Assembly (NCBI RefSeq): GCF_001641265.1
Contig: NW_020167537.1
Coordinates: 310,001-374,000 of the forward strand
Length of the DNA stretch: 64,000 bases
Direction: 5' to 3'
Source of the DNA: Pseudogymnoascus destructans
Lineage: Eukaryota > Ascomycota > Leotiomycetes > Thelebolales > Thelebolaceae
The position numbers were made by a program, and so were the translations under genes. Below, in pieces: positions 33,330 to 43,044 of this stretch (the first letter of the stretch is position 1; each line of letters starts with the position of its first letter). The notes under the pieces are model-generated. The model worked only from the letters and a program-made list of their open reading frames with translations. It made no database searches and was not told where the DNA came from.

Positions 33330-35068
33330 TTACTTAGAATTCTCTTCTACAAGTGTCTCTTCATCATTTTCACAAGTGCGCACATTATGTCCAGTCTCGC
33401 TACACTTGCTACAACGCCGCGCGCGCGTTTCTGTCCTTGGCTTCCGGCCACTACCTATATGCTCTTCCTCTCTTATTTGCTATGCAACATTATTATCATC
33501 TTGTAGATCTTGTCCATCTTGTATAGAAAGTGATTCTCCTTGCCTTAAACACATCTTCTTAGACCTCCGACGCTTGCTAAGATTATCATTTGCCTATCGA
33601 AGGATCTGGTTCTCTATTTTAATAGGGCTAACTAATGCATAACCTTTGATGCCCCCTTTGCAATCTGGTCAACAGCATTAGAAAAGGTTGGCGAGCTATT
33701 TTGATGCCTAGGGATCCGATTCTTAATGAAGGTAGACTTCGAAGAGGCCTTAGTTGTGTTATGAGGTGTCTTAGGAACCTAGGAGTGAGATGTGCTAGGC
33801 TGCGAGTTCGGAGGAGTTGGTGTCTTCAACTTGAGGTCAAGTTTAGAAATGACATGTTCTAGGTTAAATGGAACAATTCTAGCGCCTCGGTGTAATGATG
33901 TACGGTTACGCTCAAGCTACATCCCACTGAGCCAAAAAGACTACAGTATTCCGGCTCGCCCGGAATACGCGTAACACGCTTTATATACCACATGTACTGT
34001 AACAGCAGCACCTGTTACACTCGGAAACCTCCCTGGATGTTTTTCTCTGTTATGGCAGCCTAGTGCACTATGTAAAAGGCAGCAATGAAGTCCCCTTTGG
34101 TAAGAGGACTTCCTTGCTGCCTTTTCTATGTGCCTTCATTAGCTCGTAGATTTGGTTGCCATATGCTGTTTTAAGTGGACTAATAATCTAACATCGAGTG
34201 GCTAGAGGATATGAGATGAGTAAGGAGGCATGTAGAGTGTGATAATGTTGTTCTCCTTGTAGAAAAGCTCAAAGTTAACTAAGTGGTGGCTCTTATGGCT
34301 GTCAAGGATAAGGAGGCAATACCTGCTCGTGTGTCATAGTCTAGTGTGCTTGTCAAAGTGCTGAATCCATTCTAAGCCTCTCTCGTTTGTTATCTAGCCA
34401 TTTTTAGTGACCGGAATGGCCTAGTCTTTAGGTAATGGGCTGTTTTCGTACTAGGACGAGAGGTGGTTTTTGCCTGTAAGAATGATAAATTGGTAGGATT
34501 GCCTAGCCCTACAAGTTAACGCCCTAGATAACAGTGGCCCATTCCCAGTTTCCTAGATGTACTGATTTAGCTTTTCTACAATGTTCTATGCTTGTCACAA
34601 CTGTCGTGGTGGAAATCTAGCCCATTAAAAACCCAGTCTTGTCGAAGTTGTAGATGTCAGTCAGCCTCTATGATACCGTACTTTGCAATTGTGTTCTGCA
34701 CAAGCAGATACCAGCCACGAATGATTTCTAGGTCTTCACATTTAGCTCTTTAGTAGTCGTATTTTGATTAAGGCGTGTCTTTAGCTCTAGATGGCGAGCA
34801 ACAAAGCGTGAAGCCTAATGCATCACGCTTAGTAAGGAGTCGATTTGCCATATCTTCCACACTAGATAGCTGCGGAGGAAACCCTTAGGAATCTAGGTCA
34901 AGAATGTATTGAACAATAGTCTGATCTTCTAATTTGTCTAGCTTTAACGAATTGGCTAAGATATCGTGTTGTGATTGCATGCTACGTTTACGGCGACTGA
35001 GCTTCTGGTGATCAACATCAAAGAGCTTGCCTATAGTCCAAGCACTTAATGTTGGATCTTGTCGCATA
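33330..35068 (-). pseudogene. Heavily mutated pogo transposase of pogo-3
   Basis: Minus-strand similarity to the transposases at 21849 and 35368. An N-terminal DPTLSAWTIGKLFDVDHQKL..DQTIVQYILDLDS is readable at 35060-34885. The remainder has frequent stops but collinear blocks: NFDKTGF region (about 34640), LDSHKSHH-like codons (about 34300), PLDV-equivalent near 34190, GARIVPFNLEHVISKLDLKL (about 33895-33830) and a knuckle C..CSETGHNVRTC near 33410-33375, ending with TAA at 33330. The first residues lie on the other side of hAT element B near 41694-41755. No product expected. Confidence 0.8.
33891..34019. repeat. Solo LTR, 129 bp, 5-bp duplication CTCGG
   Basis: Starts TGTAATGATGTACGG and ends CACCTGTTACA. 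CTCGG stands at 33886-33890 and again at 34020-34024, interrupting the pogo-3 coding remnant exactly. The short length suggests a Ty1/copia-type or TRIM LTR. It has no other copy in the window. Confidence 0.85.
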
Positions 35069-35261
35069 TAGTGTGCGTCATGGGTAACCGACCCCACCGG
35101 GTAACCTAACCCAGACCATGGGCCGGTCTGAAGCCAATAACCCACGGGTACCCACCGGTCTGCCAAGAAACCAGTCACGGGACATTTATATTTGCTATCA
35201 CGTGTACTTTATATATGTGAGTGTAGTTTGTATAGGACGTATAATTTACAAGCAATTACTA

Positions 35262-37112
35262 ACGTGGTTTATCAGTACGTCGGACATATCAGTACCTCGG
35301 ACACTTTTCATTGGCATTCTACTTTGAATATCAATAAATCAACCATAACATATTAAATTAACTATAACTAAGCGGAATCAGATGAACTAGACATATCTAT
35401 AGCTTCTTGACAAGTTCGCGCATTATGATCAGCTTTTCCACAGATCCCACAGCATCGCCTAGACGGTTGCCCCTCCTTGCGACTACCCCCAACCGCACGT
35501 ACGTCGCGTCGTACCTGCTCATCCACATCCTTCTGTGCGATAATAGCCTGTGCATCCTCTACTATAAGTGCACCTCCTTCACGGACACGAGCCTTTTTAG
35601 CCCTGCGGCGTTTGCTAAGGGCTTCGTTGGCTGCTCGAAGGGTACGTACCTCAGCAGACAGAAGGGTGTTCTCATGTGCTAGTCGCTCCGTACCCTTTGC
35701 CAATGCAATAACTGTCCCGAAGAGTGGAGTTGGCGAGCTTCCTTGGTGACGGGCAATTCGATTTCGAACGAGGGTTGTTTGTGAAAGAGCTTCAGTTGGG
35801 TTGTGGGAGACCCAAGGGTTGGTGTTGGCAGTAGAGGGTCTAGAGGGAGTTGGAGTCCGTAACCTCACGTCAAGCTTTGAAAGCACTGCTTGCGGGTCGA
35901 AAGGAACTAAGCCAGCTCCGCGGAACCCGGACTGGGCGTTTTGGGCTGTCATGGATTCCAGATATGCTGCTCTAAAGGCGAGAAAGAACTCGACCTTGGT
36001 AATGTGGTTGATATGAGCCTTAATGAAGGTCTCAATCTGCCGACCATATGCCCGCTTCAACACACTAAAGCACCCGACATCAAGTGGCTGAGTTAAATGA
36101 GACGAGTGGGGAGGTAGTCCAAGAGTTATAATGTTGTGTGCCTTGCAGTACTCTTGGAACTTGGCCGATTCATGACTCTTGTGCCCGTCTAACACCAGCA
36201 TTCGATATGGACCCCTTGCACGAACAGCAGTATGTTTGTCGAAGTGTTTCAACCATTCTAGACCCGTCTCATTGTTTGTCCATCCATTGCTTGTCGGTTT
36301 AACAACCCAGTTGTGTGGAAGGCCGCCGTCTGTATACCAATTTGCAAGATGATTCTTGCCTTTAACTACCAAAAATGGAGGAATACTCCAGCCGTCACTG
36401 TTGATACAAGCAATCGCTGTAGCCCATTCCCGATTCCCTGGCTGAACTGCCTTACCTCTGCCAAGTCGATCTGCACGGGTAACAACCATTGCAGGGCAAA
36501 TCACACCCATCATAAACCCAGTTTCGTCAAAGTTATAGAAGTCGCAGTCCAAAACACCATATTTTGCCCTCATATTTTCCACTAGTCGAAACCACGCGCC
36601 AATTAGTTCAGGATCTTCGCACAAGGCCCTTTGGAAGTCGTAAACGCGATTAAAACGCGTCTTTAATTCTGGACGTCGTTGTACAAATCGGTGGGCCCAG
36701 AGCTTCCCGACACGCCTCCCTCCACGCGATTCGAGTATAAAATTTGCCATATCTTCTACACCAGCAAGCCGGGGTGCAAATCCTCTTGAATCCATATCAA
36801 GTATATTCTGAATAACCACCTCCTCTTCTAGTATAGTTAATTTCATCATTGCAGGCCGGCGTTCGTAGACAGTAGTTCGGCCATTCATTCTGTCGCAGAG
36901 TGTAGAATGAGGTACTTCATAGAGCTTAGCAGCCTTCCGACGACTTAGATTTTTTGATGTTCAGATAGCCTCGATAGCTAGAATGATTTTTGCTTCTTGG
37001 GTAATCACTGACATAATAAAAGGTGGAAAAAACGCGTTGTGAAGTTAGAGGGTAGGAAATTTGGGAAAAGTGTCCGAGGTACTGATATGTCCGACGTACT
37101 GATAAACCACGT
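35262..37112 (-). mobile_element. pogo/Fot1-type transposon (pogo-4), perfect 48-bp TIRs
   Basis: 35262-35309 is exactly complementary to 37065-37112, ends ACGTGGTTTATCAGTAC, and TA flanks both sides (35260-35261, 37113-37114). Each TIR contains two TATCAGTAC(G/C)TCGGACA units 17 bp apart. It is inserted in hAT element B, downstream of that element's transposase. Perfect TIRs indicate a recent insertion. Confidence 0.95.
35368..36888 (-). CDS. pogo/Fot1 transposase, N-terminally truncated by a stop codon
   Basis: Open frame of 506 residues. DNA-binding region to about residue 95 (CENP-B type, RFNRVYDFQRALCEDPE). DDE_1 core with D121 (FDETGF), D234 (LVLDGHKSH) and D270 (QPLDVGCF), the DD35D spacing of pogo. 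A basic RRRAKKARVREGG region and a C-terminal CCHC-like knuckle (CGICGKADHNARTC) follow. The family start lies further up at ATG 37014 (MSVITQEAKIILAIEAI), but codon 18 is TGA (36961-36963), so the first helix-turn-helix is separated. The ATG at 36888 yields a protein lacking it. The catalytic core is complete. Otherwise the least damaged pogo copy here. Confidence 0.88.
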   Translation of the reverse strand: MNGRTTVYERRPAMMKLTILEEEVVIQNILDMDSRGFAPRLAGVEDMANFILESRGGRRVGKLWAHRFVQRRPELKTRFNRVYDFQRALCEDPELIGAWFRLVENMRAKYGVLDCDFYNFDETGFMMGVICPAMVVTRADRLGRGKAVQPGNREWATAIACINSDGWSIPPFLVVKGKNHLANWYTDGGLPHNWVVKPTSNGWTNNETGLEWLKHFDKHTAVRARGPYRMLVLDGHKSHESAKFQEYCKAHNIITLGLPPHSSHLTQPLDVGCFSVLKRAYGRQIETFIKAHINHITKVEFFLAFRAAYLESMTAQNAQSGFRGAGLVPFDPQAVLSKLDVRLRTPTPSRPSTANTNPWVSHNPTEALSQTTLVRNRIARHQGSSPTPLFGTVIALAKGTERLAHENTLLSAEVRTLRAANEALSKRRRAKKARVREGGALIVEDAQAIIAQKDVDEQVRRDVRAVGGSRKEGQPSRRCCGICGKADHNARTCQEAIDMSSSSDSA

Positions 37113-37123
37113 TATATTTATTA

Positions 37124-38800
37124 CTATAGATCTATGTTACGCCATGACTCCTGAATTTCCTGACCAGACCGAGACTTATTACGGACCTGGCTTAACTCAA
37201 CTGTTTCAACTACTGCCTTCTGGGGCAACTGGGCCCCATTATCCTTCCGTGATTTCTTTGCAATAGGAAGTGAAGGTAGTAAATAATCACCCTCGCTCTG
37301 GCTAGGGGGTACCCCCTCAAAATCGTCTACCTCATGGTCAATAAAGTCAAAAGTTGAGAGATCAACTTGACTTTGGTAACGAACTTGGCTTTGCTGGCCT
37401 TGTGACCGCTGTACCCTTGGCAAGCTATGGAGACCTCGTCGTGATTGAACAAATTCAAACCGGTCTTTGTTCCGCCTTGTCCGGTCATAGGTATTTGGCT
37501 GCCTTGGGCTTCGGTCTGGAATGTACTGTAGTGCCATCTTCTCCTGGATATTATCAATTAGAGCATTATACTCAAATGATATTTCCTCATCATTCATATA
37601 GGTTGAATCAATAATATCCGTAACTGAGTAGTGTTCAAAGAGCTGTTCCCGTTCAATTTTCTGTCGGTAAAAGACAAGCATAATACCCCTTATTGTCTCA
37701 AGGGCCATCTGGTTGCGCCTATAATTGCAGACAGCATGGGCAGTACTAAAGACCCGCTCAACGAGGGCTTCAGATGCAGGAATACAAAGTATATCCCGGG
37801 CCATAGCAGCAAGCCCAGGGAATAATCGCTCGTTATCTTTCCACCATAATAATGGTTGTATGGGCTCCATCAAGATACTCAAACCCAATTAAAGCCTCAC
37901 GGTATTCCCATTTATCAGTAATGAATGTTGCCATAATACCCATAAAGGAGTGCCTTGTTCCAGGGCTAGACCAATTGTCAAGAGATAATGCACACCTTGC
38001 CCCAGGTACAAGACCATGAAGGGCAATCTGCTGTGCATTACTAACCATAACATCAAGGCGCCGCTGTAAGGTTGTTGGTGAAGGAAGTGGATATTTCTGA
38101 TTCTGCCATAATGCCATCTCTCTCCAAATAAGATTCTCAACAGATCGGAATGATATGTTAAGAGATACTACAGTCTCAAGAACGTAACTGTAGAATGCTT
38201 CCTTTGGGTCGTCTTCTGGTTGTAGCCGCATACTCTAAATAATAGTTAGGTATGTTTATAGTAATAAGTATAGTAATATGTAATATTGCTTACTGGAGAG
38301 GATTGCGAGAGGCGGAGCTGGCTCTGATGTAATGTAGAATGGTTTGATGACTTCCTTATACACCCAGCTGATCGAAGGTGAGTGCTCATTGTGCTTGTCC
38401 CTGAGCCTTTAATACTTTAGTGGATGAGTATTTTCAAACACCTCTGGCAAACAATTACTGGTTCCCCAGTTGATTTTCGAGCTCCTTGGTCAAAGTGTCT
38501 CCATGATAATGAGGTCCGGGTTGTTGACCCCCAGTTGATTTGCTTATCAGTGCTTAAAAACATATTTGGCTGCTCTTTATACCAGGACTGGTAATGTCAC
38601 CAGTTGTTGAATAGGTCTGCCTTTGAAGGCGTCCACTTTAGCACCATTAGACCTTGGATCTTTTCTAGCCCATCCCATTGGTTGTTAAGTTGTTGGGAGG
38701 ACTCAATCTCAGGTGTTCTATTACTAGATAAAGGCTCATCAAGAGAGAATACATCGCTATAAGGTTGTGCTGGCGAACTTAAAGATTGGTTATAAGACAT
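37124..38800 (-). pseudogene. hAT transposase of element B, internally deleted
   Basis: Minus strand. N-terminal MSYNQSLSSPAQPYSDVFSL starts at 38800. A decayed BED-like finger (STGEPVIVCQRC) lies near 38480. An exon runs 38231-37850 with SFRSVENLIWREM, CALSLDNWSS and FITDKWEYREALIGFEYLDG. At about 37870 it jumps directly to the C-terminal part (LLWWKDNERLFPGLAAMARD, then SEALVERVFSTAHAVCNYRR), so about 1 kb of core is deleted and the frame changes. The rest reads to near 37124. The intron at about 38236-38292 has the TATAGTAAT doublet. It cannot be catalytic; the element would be non-autonomous now. Confidence 0.87.
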
Positions 38801-39059
38801 AATATTTTAAAATATTCAATATTATATTATTATAAGGAAAATAAAACAGTCAACCTGAATATTTATTAAGGTCTACATCTATTCTATACGTACTTCTCTA
38901 TTTCGCTTGAATTCTCCTCTTTAGAATATTTTAGATTACTTGTGGAGTATATGGTAGTAGCGTGTTTTGGTATTATGGGCCTATAGCCTTATAAGCCAAT
39001 TATAGTAAGAAGTGGTAGTGTCAACAGTAGTGTATTGATCTACCTAGACTATTGTAGAC

Positions 39060-40168
39060 GAAGAAACTAATCTACATTTCGTAGAACTGGCTGAGAAACT
39101 CCTCTGATTCTTTTGTTGGAGGCAACAGTACCAATGTATCATCGGATGGCAAGACCCACTTGAAATTGGTAGGCTCGGTTTCTTCAGCCAACATCTCCCA
39201 AGCTTCATATGCTCTGCCAGCATCAAGATCAACATGGAAACCATGCTGAGTAGTATCGTAATCATCAGGGTACCACTCAGCTGGCCCAGGAAGATATGCA
39301 ATGTCACCATCAAGATTCCATGAGGTGAAGTTTCTCCAAACAGCCATTTCCGTCTTTGAGAAGTATAGATGTGGCGGAACCTTGTTGTAGTAGATCCTAG
39401 AGATGTTAGCTAGTTACTATAATTATTACTATAGTTACTTACCCTGTAGTTGGATCAATTGCAGGGGGCAATTTCTCAAGGAAGTCTGGGTCTGTGTTGA
39501 CCTTCTTCATTAGTCATAACGTTGATTGGTATGCAACCCTCCACTTTCGGCGCCAGAGGGAGAATCCCAACTAATCCACCTTCTATATTATATTAGTAAA
39601 GCTCAAATGTAATAGGTAATGGGTTCTCATCCATACCTTGGTTGTAGCGACAGATTGTGCCACCATCTCTCTCTGGATCTTCTGAATTCCAACATCATCA
39701 ACGCCATTGGCCTTCTCATCTTCCCTCCACATAGCCTCTTGCACTACCTCATCATCCTCATCCTCAGTTTCCCAAGCAATGTTTCCGTCGTCCCAAAGAG
39801 AATATGCCCCCCCTCCCTCACCAATCCCAAGACGTTGCTGAACAACAGTTGCATGCTTTCCATCATGTACACTGTTTCTATGTTACTATACTTATTACTA
39901 TAACAGTGGATAGGAATAGATCTTACCGCTTGAGAGCTACCTCGGTCTTTTTGGCTTCTACTCGACGTTCTTGAGCTTGGCTGTTGAGGTTCTTGAACTC
40001 AGAAGTTGCCCGGAGATTTCGCAAGGCATATGAAACAGCAGCTGTATCTGCCCTCTTGGCATTGTCGATTGTGCGTTCAACTTCACTTATGTTGTTGCGG
40101 CGTTTTGTGACCTGCTGGGTATTCTTGTTCTTCGACTTCTCGTCGTCGTTCTTTCGTTTTCCAACCAT
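39060..40168 (-). pseudogene. Unknown basic/acidic cargo protein of hAT element B
   Basis: Homologue of the unknown gene at 26098-27222. Minus strand: MVGKRKNDDEKSKNKNTQQV from 40168, then helical basic segments to VALKR, an intron with TATAGTAAT doublet (about 39926-39880), an acidic block (WDDGNIAWETEDEDDEVV, about 39800-39745), an exon with DPDFLEKLPPAIDPTTG, an intron with doublets (about 39441-39395) and the last exon VPPHLYFSKTEMAVW..YLPGPAEWYPDDYD, ending near 39072. Some junctions need frame changes, so it is probably damaged. Transcribed divergently from the H3-like gene, as in element A. No known domain recognised. Confidence 0.7.
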
Positions 40169-40612
40169 CGCGGCTGTCTTACTATAACAATTACTATAAA
40201 GTAAGTAGAAAGGATTGAGTAGACTTACCTCCTTGATCTTAGAAGTGTCGGTGGTGTTGGGGGTGTTGGGGGTTGACGAAGAAGGTTGAAGAAGAAGGTT
40301 GAAGAAGAAGGTTGTTGTTGTGGGGTAAAACACGTCAATAAGGTCGCTTACTATTGTTGTCCTTACTATTGTTGTGGGAGAATTCACCTTTATCGCCTAC
40401 TACCGTACAAAAAGTGAAGCTGAAGACATTTTACTAAGCGAGCTAGCTCACAACCCCAACAACAACAACCTCACCCTACCTTTATTTTTCCTACACAACA
40501 CCCCCCCGACCTTCAGATCAACATGGCTATGTGAATTGCTACTGGCTGGCAAACTGGTAAGTAAAGCACCCAAATCTTATAGTAATACTTATAGTAACCC
40601 TCTTTTAGTGTC

Positions 40613-41412
40613 ATGGATCTGGACGCTGCCTACGATGCCCCTGATCCAGTCACAAGCTCCGAATCTGAAACCGAGCCCGATGGAAAAAAAGCCCCACTCA
40701 AACAATCCCACAAATTCATGCAACTGACCAACTATTCACTTCGGTCACGACAACCACAAGTACAACCAGCACTTGAGCCAAACACTCCAACTCACCAGAG
40801 TGCACGCCTTCAACTCCAGACCCCTCCAGCGACACAATACAAGGTTCGGAAAGGTCCAATTCCAACGTTTGTGCCTGGTCAAAAGTTCAGCAAGAAGATG
40901 CCAGCCCAAAAGACTGCTGGAAAGGCTCCAAGAAAGACCTCAGGGATCAGCGGAAAAGAAGATTGTGAAGAAGGCCGCGAAGAAAAGCCGTCGTTTTAAG
41001 CCTGGTAGTAAGTTGATTACTATAACTATTACTATAAATCCTTTCTGATCAAAAACAGCCGTTGCTCTCCGACAAATCTAACAGTACCAAAAATTGACAG
41101 AAACTCTCCTTCCCCGTGCGATTCACATGACTTATCCGTGAGATCATCAGCGACTTGCGCCCTCGCGAGGACTTTCAGCTTCAGTCTTCTGCAATTTCTG
41201 CTCTCCAGGAAGCTGCAGAAACTACACTCGTCAAGGAGTTTGAAAGTAAGTGAGTCTACACGTTTATAGTAATCATTATAGTAATTGTTATAGTGACCCA
41301 GCTGGCTGCTATCCACGCAAAGAGAGTCACAATTCAACAGAAGGACATGAAGCTTGTCCAGCAGATGCGCTTACACATGACGGGGTTTTCATTTCCAGGC
41401 CAACTAAGATAG
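40613..41412 (+). pseudogene. Histone H3-like gene of hAT element B, with stops and frameshifts
   Basis: Exon 1 from ATG 40613 encodes a long non-histone N-terminal part (MDLDAAYDAPDPVTSSESET), then QKTAGKAPRKTSG and, after a frameshift near 40945, EKKIVKKAAKKSRRFKPG. Intron 41008-41058. Exon 2 has TVALRQI-stop-QYQK, LPRA, a TGA in a shifted frame and REIISDLRPREDFQLQSSAI followed by ALQEAAE. Intron 41246-41293. Exon 3 has LAAIHAKRVTIQQKDMKLVQ and a stop at 41410-41412. Intron 2 is at the same codon as in element A (EFE-A/TG-ACN). Loop 1 is two residues longer than canonical H3, as in CENP-A. Shared derived residues with 25092-25703: KDM-LV in place of KDIQLA. Confidence 0.85.
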
Positions 41413-41845
41413 GAGAGATGGAAGATACCAGGAATAGGGCAAATGAGTAGCAGGATACAGATAGTAGAAATCCAATGAAACGTTTCTACTATATTGGTCT
41501 ATTGTAACTGTATAGTAATAACTATAGTAACGATTGTATTTGTGGCAACCCATCATGTGTGGCAACCCATCACGTGTGACAATTCATCACACGTGATGGG
41601 TTGCCAAGGAACCGCTGGGTGCCCACGTCGGTCTGGGTTGGAAAATCTTCAGACCGGCGGTTTGCAACCACCGGTTACCCATGACGCACACTAGTCGCAT
41701 AGCTTGGAGGGCTAACAAGACCTGGCTCTCATTTTTTTTAGGGGCATGTTGGGTTGTAGAGAAATGAAGTATTTTGTTAAGAAATGGCGTTGGCGCGAAA
41801 TTGTGTCATTCGGTGTCGTGTATCATTCGGTGTACATGTACGGTA

Positions 41846-43044
41846 TGGTATGTATTTGAAATTCAATTATTTAACTTATCGAAATTTTGGCGGCAGTCGC
41901 CCCAACTACGGCATAAGCTATTAAGGTCAGCTTGCACATAGTTCGGAGGTTGTAGTAGATATTATAAGTAAATATTAGTTTGAATGGTATATATTCTGTT
42001 TTTCTCCATATAAGTTCTTAGCCGGAGTGCCTGGTCCTGCGCTTACAAAGTGATAGTCCAAAGTGAGAACAGGTTGATGTCACCGATGATTACGTCAGTC
42101 AGTTAACGGGAACACAAGACCAACTTGTAGAACATCAGTCACTGTCATGACCCCGCTTATTCCCTTTATTGTACTTATACGCTCTATGGCGACTAATTTC
42201 AGTTCCAAAGTTACAATGATGTCATGATGTTCAAAGTGCCATTTAATGCTCCTGCAAACAGACCGACTAGCCTCAAAGTAGCACCAGGGCTCGTGTAGAT
42301 ACCCCAGTTTGAAAACTCTTTCGGGCGGGGTGGATGTAGCTGCAGGGTCCACGACAATAGGTTTAAAATCCATTGCGGATATAAATTAAAGGCTGCGGAG
42401 CAGTTAAAGTAAAGTCTGAAGAGATGATCTGAGGGAATCAGTTGGTTTGGCCGAGTTTAACAAACCTACAGTTAAAGATGATACCTTTCTACATACCCAA
42501 ATACTTCTCCAAACGTCATCTAACTTGACTATGCTTGTGAATTGACCCCAATTCCAAATGGGATGACACAACATAATCGTAGGCTGCGATTACAGCTGCA
42601 CAAAAGCTCCCTTGACATGCTGCTGAAGTTCTCTTACCACGTCAGCGGCGAGGAAGCTGTTAGTTAGTTGGCCAGCAGTCTACAATATGGGGAAAAATAA
42701 TTTTGATTCCCACGGTTACATTGAAGTTAATTCGTATCTATTCTGTCATGAGTAGTTTGATCTACCACTTATGAGTCTCAATGAGGTCAAGCTGATAAGT
42801 TAGATTAAACCTTTCGTCTATCTCCCGCCATATTTTCGTGGAAGTTGAGGATTCTGCAGTCAGGCCAACTACTCCTTGGCAATCCGAAAATACCGGGTTC
42901 CCACCCTGCCGAACATACCTGCGAGTAGCTATATAGCCACCGAGCCTAGCAATGTATAACTTTACCGGAAGCTCTTTTTTTTAATATTGCGGCTTAAAAT
43001 CTCGAACAACTTACTGAGTCCAAAACACCACACTATTTTAAACG
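41846..43044. other. Intergenic stretch with one weak candidate frame
   Basis: No repeat or family recognised. A minus-strand frame 42095-42373 (92 residues, MDFKPIVVDPAATSTPPERV at its start) has protein-like composition but no recognisable domain, splice context or neighbour support; I give it about 0.2. The right end is the promoter side of the next gene. Confidence 0.45.

Larger units (their letters stand above)
35069..41693 (-). mobile_element. hAT transposon B with the same histone H3-like cassette (6625 bp including a nested pogo)
   Basis: TIRs of 22 bp start TAGTGTGCGTCATGGGTAAC at 35069 and, in reverse, at 41693. They are flanked by identical 8-bp duplications GTCGCATA (35061-35068 and 41694-41701). 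Without pogo-4 it is about 4.77 kb. Gene order from the right is H3-like (plus), unknown acidic gene (minus), hAT transposase (minus): the mirror image of element A. Introns and spacers carry doublets of TATAGTAAT. Subterminal repeats AACCCATCA(T/C)GTGTG occur near 41550-41610. Confidence 0.92.
33223..41843 (-). mobile_element. pogo/Fot1-type element (pogo-3) enclosing later insertions
   Basis: TIR ends: ACGTACATGTATACCGAATG at 33223 and the complementary CATTCGGTGTACATGTACGG ending at 41843, with TA at 33221-33222 and 41844-41845. Each TIR has two ACCGAATGA(T/C) units 17 bp apart. Between them lie the decayed transposase, a 129-bp solo LTR and the complete hAT element B. Confidence 0.88.

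Noticed and set aside
40613..41412. Calling the element B copy a functional centromeric H3
   Set aside because: It needs two stop codons and two frameshifts ignored; only the loop length is suggestive.
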